Notes: generated by a model from the sequence alone, not told the origin. A stretch of DNA of 64,000 nt from Pseudolysinimonas_A sp947085045 (GCA_947085045.1 CAMTUU010000009.1:119455-183454); one strand, 5' to 3'. Shown: positions 25,401 through 34,825, counted from the stretch's first letter. Program-made: numbers and translations.

Positions 25401-27699
25401 TCATCGGCCGGACTATCTTCCGGAGGTCATTCCGCCGCCGCGGACGCGACGCGGAGGGACCCACCTCTCAGCGGGCCTCGCGTCTTTTCGAGCCGGCGGC
25501 TACCGAAAGGCGATCGCATCCCTGACGCTCGCGCTCGCCGCCTTCGAAGGCACCGAGGAGATCGAGGAGATGTCGTGCCTGCTCCTGCTCGGGTCCGCGT
25601 ATCGGCTGGACGGCAGGATGCAGCAGGCGGTCGACGCCCTGGAGCGCTGTCGACACATCGCCGCCCGACACGACAACCCCTCCTTCGCCGCGATGGCGGC
25701 GTTCGAAGCCGGCGAAGCCGAGCGTTCCCGCGGCGACGAGGCGCGGGCGGGCGAACACTTCGAGGCGGCGGTCGCCGATTGGGCGGGCCGGCAGCCGGAC
25801 GGCCTCCTGCTCCACGCGCTTTCGCACCTCGCCGAATCACGCCTCGCGACCGGCGATCGTGCCGGGGCGCGGGCGCTTCTCCGGCGAATCGAGAAGCTGC
25901 GCACGACGTCCGGGGTCGAGCTGGATCGCTCCCAGCGAGCGCGTCAGGGCATCTTCGTGGGACTCACGGCCTACGCACTCAAGGACCTCAACCGGGCAGC
26001 ACCGGCTCTCGCCGAGGTGGTTGCGGTGGGAGGCTTGGCGAGCGCGGGACATCGTCGACTCGCCCTCGCCGTGCTCGCGCAGATCGCGCTTGCGCTGGGA
26101 CGCAACCGAGCCGCCCTCCTCTTGATGAGCGGAGCGGACGCTGTCTCGTCAGCGCCTGCCTCGGCTCACGACGACGCCTCGAGTCGCTATCTGCGCGCGC
26201 TCGCGTGGGTCCGTCTCAACGAACCGAGCAAGGCGCTCAGGGATCTCCAGGCTGAGGTGCCGTGGGAGGATGCCGAATCCGACGACGCGCGAACGCTTCG
26301 GCTGCGAGCGAAGATGGACCAGCTGGCAGCTTCACTGAGAGCCCAGACGGGAGACCCGGAAGCCGAAGTCTCGCCATTCGTCACGTTCGCCGTGAGACAC
26401 GTCGCCGCGTTCGGGACCAGACTGGGCGCGATCCGCTTCGCTCTCCACCGCCTCGGACGAGCAAGGGCCGATCGGGTCGTCCTCGGCCTCGATCCCGCGC
26501 GCACGTCTGCGATCACCGATGCGTCCGGTCGCGTTCTGGGCGCCGAGGGCGTACGTCAGTTCGAGCTCGGAGTGGCGGCGCTCTCGGCAGGCAACCACAA
26601 ACGCGCGGTCGCGGCACTCACATTCGCCGTTGCGGAGTTCGAGCGCCACCCCGAGCTCCAGGAACTCCAGGTCGGAGCCATGGTGAGCCTCGCCCGCGCC
26701 TACCAGGCGGCCGAGAACACGCCCCGCCGATGGGAGACCCTGCAACGTGCGAGAGAGATCGCGGACGCGATGGACCCGGCGATTCGCAGAAGCGACGTGT
26801 TGTACGCGCAGATCTACCATGATCTCGGCCGCATGCTGGTGGGCCTGCCGCTCCGTTTCGAGGAGGCCGAGTTCCTGTTCCGGTCAGCCCTCGATGCGCT
26901 TCCCCCCGACGCTCCTCTCGGCCTCCGCGTCGACAGGCTGATGCACGTCGGTGAGATGGCCGTCGAGAACGGCCGGAACGCATACGCGATCGGGAAGCTC
27001 TCCGAAGCGCTGAGACTGCATCGCCGCCGGGGTCCAGCTCTCAGCGAGTACGAGTTCGCCGCGGCCGCCGAGCGGCTCGGGCTCGCCTACCTGCGACGGG
27101 GCGCGACTCGGCGCGCCCTCGACCATTTCGAACTCGCCCTCGATGTCGACACCTGGAAGGCGACCCAGGGGCGAGCGCTGGCCGGTCTCGGCGCCCTCGC
27201 GATCGACTGCGGGCTCCCGGAGGTCGGCCTGCGCTACGCCGAAGCTGCTCTCGAGCTCCTCCCGGGCGACAGCTCGCGATACGCCCGCGCGCTCGTGTAC
27301 GGCTACATGGCGCAAGCGCACCACCAGCTGCGCGACGTCCGGTCAGTGCGCGAGGCGGCGACGGCCGGGCTCGCCGCGATCGACGGTGACGAGGCGCCTC
27401 GCGCCCGCATCGTCAGGACACGACTCGAGTGGGCCGACGCCATGTACATCACCGAAGGCGTGCGGGAGGTCCCGGCTGCCGGCTTCTTGCAGCGGAGCCG
27501 GGACGACCCACCGAGGAAGATCGAGCTCTCTGCGGGCCTCGCGCGGCAGATGCGCCGCGTCGCGACCGCCGTCCTTCCACTCGTCGTGGCGTGGCGGCGG
27601 ATGCGGGCCCCCCGAGTCCGAGCGAGGCTCGCCGGCGCCCCCCACCTCTCACGATGGTCGGGCGCGACAACGAGCGAGAAGCCGTCGGTGCATGGATGA
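25384..27699 (+). CDS. Large TPR-repeat protein 3
   Basis: 771 aa, GTG start inside the end of TPR protein 2. It contains two TPR arrays (residues about 25-310 and 385-690), e.g. HLSAGLASFRAGGYRKAIASLTLALAAFEG and FELGVAALSAGNHKRAVAALTFAVAEFE; these two phrases are alike, so the protein itself may be an internal duplication. It lacks the DGTLIADLT block of proteins 1 and 2 and ends with an Arg-rich tail (AWRRMRAPRVRARLAG). Its stop overlaps the CHAT gene start (ATGA), a sign of stoichiometric co-expression with the peptidase. Confidence 0.83.
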   Translation: MSDSSDHRPDYLPEVIPPPRTRRGGTHLSAGLASFRAGGYRKAIASLTLALAAFEGTEEIEEMSCLLLLGSAYRLDGRMQQAVDALERCRHIAARHDNPSFAAMAAFEAGEAERSRGDEARAGEHFEAAVADWAGRQPDGLLLHALSHLAESRLATGDRAGARALLRRIEKLRTTSGVELDRSQRARQGIFVGLTAYALKDLNRAAPALAEVVAVGGLASAGHRRLALAVLAQIALALGRNRAALLLMSGADAVSSAPASAHDDASSRYLRALAWVRLNEPSKALRDLQAEVPWEDAESDDARTLRLRAKMDQLAASLRAQTGDPEAEVSPFVTFAVRHVAAFGTRLGAIRFALHRLGRARADRVVLGLDPARTSAITDASGRVLGAEGVRQFELGVAALSAGNHKRAVAALTFAVAEFERHPELQELQVGAMVSLARAYQAAENTPRRWETLQRAREIADAMDPAIRRSDVLYAQIYHDLGRMLVGLPLRFEEAEFLFRSALDALPPDAPLGLRVDRLMHVGEMAVENGRNAYAIGKLSEALRLHRRRGPALSEYEFAAAAERLGLAYLRRGATRRALDHFELALDVDTWKATQGRALAGLGALAIDCGLPEVGLRYAEAALELLPGDSSRYARALVYGYMAQAHHQLRDVRSVREAATAGLAAIDGDEAPRARIVRTRLEWADAMYITEGVREVPAAGFLQRSRDDPPRKIELSAGLARQMRRVATAVLPLVVAWRRMRAPRVRARLAGAPHLSRWSGATTSEKPSVHG

Positions 27700-29105
27700 C
27701 CACCCTCCATCTGCGCGGAATCGACGTGTCGGATCAGCTCTACTGGTCGTGGGAGTGGGACGCCGAGGGTGGTCCCCGATTCGCGGTGCTGGAGCGCGCG
27801 ACGGTCACACCGATGCTCGCCGAACTCGCGAGTGCCGTACCCGGCGGATCAGAAGCGCCCTCAGCCGACGAGTCGCGGTTCCCGCCGCATGTTTCCGCGA
27901 GGCTCGCGACCGCGCGTCTCTCGGGCGACGTCGTCGCGGAGCACGCGCTCAGCATGGTTGGCCGGATCCTCAGCGGCCCCCTCGCCGACCCGTTGATCGA
28001 ACTCGACTTCTCGTCTCGCCTCGGCGCCGCCGTGCTCCCGGATCGTCTGCTCGACGAGCTGCGGGTGGCCGCGCTCCGCGCATCCGAACGTCTCGTGGTC
28101 CGCATCCTCCCCCCCTTGTCGTGCGCGGCGGTGCCGTGGGAACTGCTGCCGACCCGTAACGGTGCCGACCCGCAGGAACGGCTTCTGGACCTCGCCGACA
28201 TCGTCACCACCGCGCCACTTCTCGCGCGCGACGGCGAACCCTTGCAGCGTCCCGACGGTCCGGGCGCTGGTGCGGTCTACATCATCGACCCGGAGGCCCC
28301 GGGCACCGGTGCGGTGCTCTCCGCGACGCAGCAAGCCGGGTGGCGGCGTCTGCTCGAGGGCCGGCCCGCACCCGTGCTCGCGAGCATCCGTGAACCGGTG
28401 ACCCGCGATTGGCTCTCCGCGCGGCTCGCGGGCCAGGCGGTGGATCGGTTGATGTACGTCGGCCACGCGAAGAGCGGCGTGGCGGGAGGCGGAGGTGACG
28501 CGCTCGTCCTCGCCGACCGTCGGTCGACGTTCGGGCACGGGCCGAGCTCCGCGGGCGGCCGACGGCGCGACCTGACCGCCACCGACCTCCTCCTCGGGAC
28601 CCGTGGGCGCGCCGACCGCCTCGCGCGACTGGCGAGCGAGCGGGGGGTCACGGTCGCCGAGGTGGAGCGCGCCGAGTTCGGGCGGGTCACGACGTATCCC
28701 GCACGAGCGGTCGACGCCGATGGGTCCCCTCGGGAGGTCTCCGGGAGGGAGCTGTGGCCGATGCCACCCCGGGTGGCTCTGATCGCGTGCCAGAGCGGCG
28801 GGGATTTCGGGCATCTCGAGCCGTTCGGCCTCGTGACCGCGATCCTCGAGCTCGGTGCGGAACTGGTCACCGCGACCCGATGGCCGCTCCTGACCGACGC
28901 CGCGTTCGCCGACGGCGCCACCCCTCTCAACGACCTCGCGCACGAGATCGATCGCCGCCACGACGGCGCCGACCCCCTTCGCGGCATCCCGGCATGGCAA
29001 CGCGGAATGCTCGACCGCTGGCGAAGGTCGGGGGATCCGGTCGCCGCACCCGTGATGTGGGCCGCGATCACCACGTTCCACGCACCGGACCGCGCGATCC
29101 TCTAG
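27696..29105 (+). CDS. CHAT-domain cysteine peptidase of the TPR block
   Basis: 469 aa. The caspase-like CHAT fold is recognised by LMYVGHAKSG with catalytic His257, and VALIACQSGG with catalytic Cys365, preceded by a strand-rich region (LVVRILPPLSCAAVPWELLPTR) typical of CHAT proteins. CHAT peptidases are bacterial relatives of separase and caspases, usually held inactive by a TPR partner or domain. Here the TPRs are separate proteins encoded just upstream; the ATG (27696) overlaps the TPR3 stop. The gene ends in a 4-bp convergent overlap (CTAG) with the LysE gene. Target protein unknown. Confidence 0.88.
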   Translation: MTTLHLRGIDVSDQLYWSWEWDAEGGPRFAVLERATVTPMLAELASAVPGGSEAPSADESRFPPHVSARLATARLSGDVVAEHALSMVGRILSGPLADPLIELDFSSRLGAAVLPDRLLDELRVAALRASERLVVRILPPLSCAAVPWELLPTRNGADPQERLLDLADIVTTAPLLARDGEPLQRPDGPGAGAVYIIDPEAPGTGAVLSATQQAGWRRLLEGRPAPVLASIREPVTRDWLSARLAGQAVDRLMYVGHAKSGVAGGGGDALVLADRRSTFGHGPSSAGGRRRDLTATDLLLGTRGRADRLARLASERGVTVAEVERAEFGRVTTYPARAVDADGSPREVSGRELWPMPPRVALIACQSGGDFGHLEPFGLVTAILELGAELVTATRWPLLTDAAFADGATPLNDLAHEIDRRHDGADPLRGIPAWQRGMLDRWRRSGDPVAAPVMWAAITTFHAPDRAIL

Positions 29106-29743
29106 TTCTTCGCGCTGCTCAGCGCGAGCACTCCGCCGAGCCCGATCATCATCACGCCGCCCGCGGCGCCGAGTCTCTCGACCCGCTTCGGCGAGCGCGC
29201 GAACCAGTCCCGCGCCGAGCCCGCCGCGAACGCCCACGCGCCATCGCTGATCAGGGCGAGTGCGACGAAGATCCCGCCGAGCACCATCATCTGACCGGGT
29301 ATCCAGCCCGCCTCGGGTGCGACGAACTGCGGCAGCACGGCGACGAAGAACGCGATCGTCTTCGGGTTCGAGATCCCGACGATGAAGCCCTCTCCGATCA
29401 GGCGCCGGGTCGACTTCGGCGCTGCGGAACCGCTCTGCACCGTCGCCGCGGTCTGCCTCCGGTGCCGGATCGCCTGCACGCCGAGGTAGACCAGGTAGGC
29501 GGCTCCGGCGAACTTCAGGATCGTGAAGATGACGACCGACTCGGCGACGAGCGCGCCGACGCCGAACGACACCGCGACGATGATCGGCAGGATGCCGAGC
29601 GCGTTGCCGAGCACGCTCAGCAGGCCGCCGCGGCGGCCGAGCGCGAGGGAGCGGCCGACGACGAACAACACCGTCGGCCCTGGCATGATCACGAGCACGA
29701 CCGCGGCTGCCAGGAAGGCGAGGAGGTTCGGCACAGGAAGCAC
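29102..29743 (-). CDS. LysE family amino-acid exporter
   Basis: 213 aa, six membrane segments, with the family signatures MPGPTVLFVVGRSLALGRRGGLLSVLGNALG and GFIVGISNPKTIAFF. It exports amino acids or related compounds (RhtB/LysE group). The GTG start 29741-29743 is fixed by the leaderless promoter TACCGT (29750-29755, minus), 6 nt upstream; longer in-frame starts would add a non-conserved polar tail. The stop overlaps the CHAT gene stop in convergent orientation. Confidence 0.9.
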   Translation of the reverse strand: MLPVPNLLAFLAAAVVLVIMPGPTVLFVVGRSLALGRRGGLLSVLGNALGILPIIVAVSFGVGALVAESVVIFTILKFAGAAYLVYLGVQAIRHRRQTAATVQSGSAAPKSTRRLIGEGFIVGISNPKTIAFFVAVLPQFVAPEAGWIPGQMMVLGGIFVALALISDGAWAFAAGSARDWFARSPKRVERLGAAGGVMMIGLGGVLALSSAKN

Positions 29744-29749
29744 GGCGTC

Positions 29750-29755
29750 ACGGTA
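29750..29755 (-). promoter_or_regulatory. Leaderless -10 box for the LysE exporter
   Basis: TACCGT on the minus strand, six bases (GACGCC), then GTG. Confidence 0.5.
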
Positions 29756-29791
29756 CTCCCCTGCGCCGGTCAGGTGGGTGACGATGGGTGG

Positions 29792-30355
29792 ATGCCACCG
29801 CGCTTCGTGATCCTCCACGGCTGGGAGAACCGCCGTCCCGCCGACCACTGGGAGCACTGGCTCTTCGACGAGCTCGTCGCGGAGGGCCACGAGGTCGACT
29901 ATCCGCAGCTACCGGATCCCGACGAGCCCGACCTCGGCACCTGGCTCGAGCTGCTCGACGACCTCGTGACCCGGGGCGAGCGCGAGGTGACGCTCGTCGT
30001 GCACAGCCTCGCGACATCCCTCTGGCTGACGCACCTCGCCCGCGGCGGCTCGCCCCGTCGCGTCACCAGGCTGGCCCTCGTCGCGATCCCGTCGCCGGCC
30101 GTGCTCGCGCCGACCGTCGTCGCGCCGTTCGTCGCACACGATCCCCGGATCGACCCGCTGCCCGGGGTCGAGACGATCGTCTTCGAAGGCGAGGGCGACG
30201 AGTACTCGCCGCATGGAGTGCGCGCCGACTACGCGATCGACCCGCGCATCCCGGTCGAGCTGGTGCCCGGCGGAGGCCACCTGGTGCCGGCCTCGGGGTT
30301 CGGGCCCTGGCCGCGGATCCGGGAGTGGGCGACGGGTGCCAAGCTAGAGGCATGA
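29792..30355 (+). CDS. Small alpha/beta hydrolase (RBBP9/YdeN type)
   Basis: 187 aa. It opens RFVILHGWENRRPADHWEHWL, has the nucleophile elbow VVHSLATS (Ser in HSL) and the catalytic His in PGGGHLVPASGFGPWP, the standard RBBP9-like serine hydrolase layout. The physiological ester or peptide substrate is unknown. Start ATG 29792; its stop overlaps the Gfo/Idh gene start (ATGA), forming a two-gene operon. Confidence 0.88.
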   Translation: MPPRFVILHGWENRRPADHWEHWLFDELVAEGHEVDYPQLPDPDEPDLGTWLELLDDLVTRGEREVTLVVHSLATSLWLTHLARGGSPRRVTRLALVAIPSPAVLAPTVVAPFVAHDPRIDPLPGVETIVFEGEGDEYSPHGVRADYAIDPRIPVELVPGGGHLVPASGFGPWPRIREWATGAKLEA

Positions 30356-31329
30356 CGGAGAACGGACTTCGCTGGGGCATCCTCGGAGCGGGCGGCATCG
30401 CCAAGCAGCAGGTGTCGGACATGAAGCTGCACGGCTTCGACATCGCCGCGGTGGCGGCCCGCGACCTCGCGAAGGCGCAGGCCTGGGCCGACGAGATGGG
30501 CGTGCCGACCGCCTACGGCAGCTACGAGGAGCTCGCGTCCGACCCCGACCTCGACGCGATCTACGTCGCGACCATCCACCCGACGCATGCCGAGGCGGCC
30601 CGGATCGCCCTCGAGGGCGGCAAGCACGTCCTCGTCGAGAAGCCGTTCACGATCGACGCCGCGCAGGCCCGGTCGATCGTCGAGTTGGCCGCGTCGAAGA
30701 ACCTCGTCGTCCTCGAGGCGATGTGGACCCGCTGGCTGCCGCACATGGTGCGCATTCGGGAGATCCTCGCGGAGGGCCTGCTCGGCGACGTGCGCGTCGT
30801 GCTCGCCGACCACGATCAGAACAATGGCGAGAACGAGCGGATGAAGCGGCTCGAGCTGGGCGGCGGCGCCCTGCTCGACCTCGGCATCTACCCGGTCTCC
30901 TTCGCCTGGGACGTGCTCGGCGCGCCGTCGTCGGTCATCGCCTCGGCGACGCTGACCGACGCGGGCGTCGATGCAGAGACGGCGATCATCCTCGGCTATC
31001 CGTCGGGCGCGCACGCCGTGCTGCAGACCCAGATGACCGGCACCGGACCGAACCGCGCGGCGGTCGTCGGCACGAAGGGCCGCATCGAGATCGAGTCGGT
31101 CTGGTACAACGTCGTCGGCTTCACCCGTTACGACGCCGACAATCAGGTCGTCGAACGCTTCGACGAGAAGGTCGAGGGGCGCGGCATGCACTTCCAGGCC
31201 GCCGAACTCGAGCGGATCGTCGCCTCGGGGAAGCTCGAGGGCGACATCCTGCCGCCGTCGGAGTCGGTCGCCATCATGGAGACCCTCGACGAGGTCCGCC
31301 GTCAGATCGGGCTCGTCTACCCGAGCTGA
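30352..31329 (+). CDS. Gfo/Idh/MocA family NAD(P)-dependent oxidoreductase
   Basis: 325 aa. The nucleotide-binding GILGAGGIAKQ is at residues 9-19, the conserved catalytic-lysine motif is HVLVEKPFT, and the C-terminal beta-sheet domain holds GGGALLDLGIYPV. It most resembles dehydrogenases of sugars, inositols or trans-dihydrodiols. Substrate not deducible. Co-translated with the preceding hydrolase. Confidence 0.92.
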   Translation: MTENGLRWGILGAGGIAKQQVSDMKLHGFDIAAVAARDLAKAQAWADEMGVPTAYGSYEELASDPDLDAIYVATIHPTHAEAARIALEGGKHVLVEKPFTIDAAQARSIVELAASKNLVVLEAMWTRWLPHMVRIREILAEGLLGDVRVVLADHDQNNGENERMKRLELGGGALLDLGIYPVSFAWDVLGAPSSVIASATLTDAGVDAETAIILGYPSGAHAVLQTQMTGTGPNRAAVVGTKGRIEIESVWYNVVGFTRYDADNQVVERFDEKVEGRGMHFQAAELERIVASGKLEGDILPPSESVAIMETLDEVRRQIGLVYPS

Positions 31330-31347
31330 CGCGCGGTCGCTCGAGGC

Positions 31348-32391
31348 TCAGGCCATCGTCGCGACGTCGATGACGAAGCGGTAGCGCACGTCCGAGGACA
31401 GCACGCGCGCCCACGCCTCGTTGATCTGCGACGCCGGGATGAGCTCCGTCTCGGGCACGATGCCCTTCTCGGCGCAGAAGTCGAGCATCTCCTGCGTCTC
31501 GCGGATGCCGCCGATGCTCGACCCGGCGAACGACCGCCGGTTGCCGAACAGCGTGAACACCTGGATCGGCAGCGGCTCGGCCGGGGCGCCGACGTTGACG
31601 AGTACGCCGTCGAGGCGCAGCAGCTTCAGGTACGCCTTCAGGTCGAGCTCCGCCGAGACGGTGTTGAGGATCAGGTCGAAGCCGTTCTCGAGCTTCTCGA
31701 ACGTCGCCGGGTCGCTCGTCGCGTAGTAGTGCGCGGCGCCGAACGCGCGGCCGTCGGCCTCCTTCGAGAGCGTCTGCGAGAGCACCGTCACCTCGGCGCC
31801 GAGCGCTGCGGCGATCTTCACGCCGAGGTGGCCGAGGCCGCCCATCCCGACGACCGCGACCTTGCGGCCTTCGCCCGCCCGCCAGCGCTGGAGCGGGGAG
31901 TAGGTGGTGATGCCGGCGCAGAGCAGCGGCGCCACGACGGCCATGTCGAGGGACTCCGGGATACGCAGCACGAAGTCCTGGTCGACGACGATGTGGGTCG
32001 AGTAGCCGCCCTGCGTCACCGTGCCGTCGCGGTCGATACCACCGTAGGTCTGGATGTTGCCGTTCCAGCAGTACTGCTCGAGCCCGGCCCGGCAGTTCTC
32101 GCACTCGCGACAGGAGTTCACCATGCAGCCGACACCGACCCGGTCGCCGACCGCCCACATCGTGACATCGGAGCCCACCGCGGTGACGACGCCCGCGATC
32201 TCGTGACCGACCGTCTGCGGGTAGGTCTGCGGACCCCAGTCGCCGCGGATCGTGTGGATGTCGGAGTGGCAGATGCCGGCGTACTGGATCTCGATGAGCA
32301 CGTCGGCGGCGCCGACATCCCGCCGCTCGATCGTGGTGGGGAGGAGGTCGGCGGTCGGGGAGGCGGCGGCATAGGCGTTGACGGTCAACAT
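31348..32391 (-). CDS. Zinc-dependent alcohol/aldehyde dehydrogenase (YahK/cinnamyl-alcohol type)
   Basis: 347 aa. Catalytic zinc ligands lie in AGICHSDIH and GHEIAG, the structural zinc Cys set in SCRECENCRAGLEQYC, and the NAD(P)-binding loop in GMGGLGHLGVKIA. Reversible reduction of aldehydes with NADPH is usual for this subfamily. The ATG is reached 6 nt after TAACGT (32398-32403, minus), so the mRNA is probably leaderless. Confidence 0.93.
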   Translation of the reverse strand: MLTVNAYAAASPTADLLPTTIERRDVGAADVLIEIQYAGICHSDIHTIRGDWGPQTYPQTVGHEIAGVVTAVGSDVTMWAVGDRVGVGCMVNSCRECENCRAGLEQYCWNGNIQTYGGIDRDGTVTQGGYSTHIVVDQDFVLRIPESLDMAVVAPLLCAGITTYSPLQRWRAGEGRKVAVVGMGGLGHLGVKIAAALGAEVTVLSQTLSKEADGRAFGAAHYYATSDPATFEKLENGFDLILNTVSAELDLKAYLKLLRLDGVLVNVGAPAEPLPIQVFTLFGNRRSFAGSSIGGIRETQEMLDFCAEKGIVPETELIPASQINEAWARVLSSDVRYRFVIDVATMA

Positions 32392-32397
32392 GGTTCC

Positions 32398-32403
32398 ACG
32401 TTA
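32398..32403 (-). promoter_or_regulatory. Leaderless -10 box for the alcohol dehydrogenase
   Basis: TAACGT on the minus strand, six bases (GGAACC), then ATG. Confidence 0.5.
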
Positions 32404-32412
32404 GGTGCTGCA

Positions 32413-32436
32413 TGCCGGCGCGTCCTGTCGCCGGCA
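32413..32436 (-). terminator. Hairpin at the end of the leftward arm of the conflict locus
   Basis: TGCCGGCG (32413-32420) pairs perfectly with CGCCGGCA (32429-32436) around an 8-nt loop, 2 nt after the VWA gene stop. There is no T-run. Confidence 0.55.
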
Positions 32437-32438
32437 GC

Positions 32439-33695
32439 TCACTCGTCGAGACGGCACTCCACCCGGATCGCCCACGCCGGCGTCGCCGGAAGCGGCGATC
32501 CGCCGACGCGGCCGAGCACGGCGACGATCACCGCGATCCCTGGCGGCGGTGTCGACGGCCACGGAGTGTCGCCGTCAGTGAGGACGATCACGACCTCCGG
32601 GCGCGGCCGTTCCCGCTCGGCGGCACGCAAGCCGATCCGCAGGTCGGTCCCGCCGGCGCCGATCAGCACGGCATCGGCGGCTCGGACGGCGCGGCGCACC
32701 GTGTGCGCCGCCGCGTCGACCGAGTGGATGGTCACATGCGTCCCCGGCACACCGAGGGCCGCGATCGCCCCGTCGACCTCGGCGAGAGCCCGCGCGAGCA
32801 GCTGATCGTCGACGCTTCCGGACGTGTCGACGATGAACGAGACGCGCGGCACCCTCCGCCGCTGTCCGGGGAGGACGACGCCGCGCACGACGGACTGCCG
32901 ACGGGATGGGCGCGCGTAACTGTACTCGCCTCGTCCCGCCACCCAGCCGACCGCACGGCGAACGGCCGCGGCGAGAAGCTCGGGCCAGGGGGCGCGGTGC
33001 TCATCCGGCGCCGCCGGGGTCCTGAGGTCCTTGCCCGGATCCCGCCCGCGAGCGCGGGCGTGCGCCCGGTACTCGATCGACACCCGGGTGCGGATCTCCA
33101 GCGCCTCGAGCTGGGCGACCCCGTCGACGTCCGCGTCGTCCGGATGCTCGTAGGCACGGGGGATGCCGTCGGCCCCGCTCCCGCATCCCGTCGCGGGGTC
33201 GGGCGGGCCGTCGTCGGTCGCGGGCGACCCCACGGGAAGGCCCGACACGATCGCGAAGTACTCCTCGGCGGAGCGGCCGGGGGGAAGCCGCTGGTCCACC
33301 GGCGACGGCAGCCTTGCGGGACGAAGGTGATCCGGATCGAGCCCCGACGCCAGTGCGAGGTCGGCCGCCCGCGCCCAGCCCGCCGCCGTCGTGCGGTCGA
33401 CACCGAGGTCCCGAGCACGCGCGGCGTGATCGTTGAGCAGGTGCCACGTCAGATGCGCGAGCTCCTCTGCGATCTCGCGCACGCTCGCCGCTGCGAACCA
33501 CTCGGGGTTGAGGTAGACCCGCCACCGCTCGTCGCACGTCGCCCGCTCGACCTCCGTGCTCTCGACCGGCACCATGGCGTACAGCGCGTGGGCGAGGTAG
33601 GGGAGATCCCGGGGACTCGCCTCGGTCGGAGGTCCCGGAGGCGCGCTGATGAGCCACAGCTTGGCGGCGGAGAGCTTGTCGGCGTCGAGGCTCAC
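32439..33695 (-). CDS. VWA-domain protein (DUF2201-like), partner of the MoxR ATPase
   Basis: 418 aa. The N-terminal half resembles the metallopeptidase-like domain of DUF2201 proteins, but the zinc motif reads EELAHLTWHLLNDH, with Glu in place of the first His of HExxH, so peptidase activity is doubtful. The C-terminal VWA domain has the MIDAS motif DTSGS near residue 288 and VIVLTDGDTPW. The GTG start overlaps the MoxR stop (GTGA). MoxR-VWA pairs act as ATP-driven chaperone or remodelling modules and recur in bacterial conflict systems. It is the last gene of the leftward arm, followed by a hairpin. Confidence 0.82.
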   Translation of the reverse strand: MSLDADKLSAAKLWLISAPPGPPTEASPRDLPYLAHALYAMVPVESTEVERATCDERWRVYLNPEWFAAASVREIAEELAHLTWHLLNDHAARARDLGVDRTTAAGWARAADLALASGLDPDHLRPARLPSPVDQRLPPGRSAEEYFAIVSGLPVGSPATDDGPPDPATGCGSGADGIPRAYEHPDDADVDGVAQLEALEIRTRVSIEYRAHARARGRDPGKDLRTPAAPDEHRAPWPELLAAAVRRAVGWVAGRGEYSYARPSRRQSVVRGVVLPGQRRRVPRVSFIVDTSGSVDDQLLARALAEVDGAIAALGVPGTHVTIHSVDAAAHTVRRAVRAADAVLIGAGGTDLRIGLRAAERERPRPEVVIVLTDGDTPWPSTPPPGIAVIVAVLGRVGGSPLPATPAWAIRVECRLDE

Positions 33696-34825
33696 GACGT
33701 GCCCGGCAGCAGTCCGGCGAGGGCGAGCGCCGGGGCGAACACGGCGATCGACGCGGGTACCGCGGTGTCGATCGGACGCGCGGCGGGCCGCATCAGGGCG
33801 CGCACGACCGGAACAGCCGGGTCGACCCCGGCGACGGCGGCGGCGCGGGCGCACAGGTCGACCGCGGCCGTCCAGCGGTCCCGGGTGGCACGGCGCGAGT
33901 AGGCGGACAGCACCGCCTGCAGCACGACATGGACGCGGTCGGCCCGCATCCCCGCGAAGTCCGCCGAGGCCGGATCCGCCAGGAGGGTCTCCGCGTCGGG
34001 CAGATCCTGGATCGCGGCCCAGCGCAGGTACTCGTGCGCCGCCGACTCGCCGACGCAGCCGGCGACGAGCAGCCGGCGAACGGGCTCACCGGCCCCGACG
34101 GACCGCGCGAACGCGGCAAGGCGTGCGGCGTAGTGCCACGTCCTCGGTGTCGGGAACGCCCTGCCCCGCTCCGCCGCAGTTCGCGGCACGACACTCAACT
34201 GCGACTCGCGCGCTCGCAGGAACCCCGCGACCAGGACGAGTTCGTCGGCGAGCGCCGACGCGAAGCCCAGCGGCTCATCGTGCACCGGCAGCGCGGGCCA
34301 CCGTCCTGTCACGAGGCCTTCGGCGAAAACCTCGTACGGCATCCCCCAGTCGAGGTGGACGAACCGTGACGCCGTCGGAGCCGCGAGTTCCCACCCCGAC
34401 GCGGAGACGTCGATCGGATTCGCGGCGGCGACGAAGGCGACGCTGTCGGGCAATCGGACGGCGCCGACCTCCCGGTGGGTGAGCGGACGCAGAGCGGCGG
34501 CCTGGAGCGCAGGGGAGGCGGTCGAGAACTCGTCGAAGAACGCGATCGCGGCGCCCCGATGCTCGGCGAGCCGACGGACCCACCCGGGCGGCGCGAGTTC
34601 GACCGTCCCGTCGGGACGGACGACCGGGAGGCCGGCGAAGTCCGACGGCTCGCTGTGCGTGACGATGACCGTCTCGACGTGCCAGCCGAGAAGTCCCGCC
34701 GACTCGACGACCGCGGTCTTGCCTTCGCCGGGGTCACCCCAGAGCAGGACGGGGATGCGGGCGCTGACGCAGATGCCGAGCGCCTGCAGCGCGTAGTCGT
34801 AATCGATCCGGGACAGGGGGGTCAT
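33692..34825 (-). CDS. MoxR-type AAA+ ATPase
   Basis: 377 aa. Walker A is GDPGEGKT (residues 30-37), Walker B is AIAFFDEFS, and a sensor-1-like VAFVAAANPIDV follows, all typical of the MoxR/dynein-related AAA group. A C-terminal helical region of about 150 aa is of unknown role. It overlaps the genes on both sides by 4 bp, so is co-translated with the VWA protein with which it should form a remodelling complex. Confidence 0.9.
   Translation of the reverse strand: MTPLSRIDYDYALQALGICVSARIPVLLWGDPGEGKTAVVESAGLLGWHVETVIVTHSEPSDFAGLPVVRPDGTVELAPPGWVRRLAEHRGAAIAFFDEFSTASPALQAAALRPLTHREVGAVRLPDSVAFVAAANPIDVSASGWELAAPTASRFVHLDWGMPYEVFAEGLVTGRWPALPVHDEPLGFASALADELVLVAGFLRARESQLSVVPRTAAERGRAFPTPRTWHYAARLAAFARSVGAGEPVRRLLVAGCVGESAAHEYLRWAAIQDLPDAETLLADPASADFAGMRADRVHVVLQAVLSAYSRRATRDRWTAAVDLCARAAAVAGVDPAVPVVRALMRPAARPIDTAVPASIAVFAPALALAGLLPGTS

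Noticed and set aside
27696..29105. Type III-E CRISPR TPR-CHAT (Craspase) partner
   Set aside because: No Cas7-11-like protein or array is present; TPR and CHAT are separate proteins.
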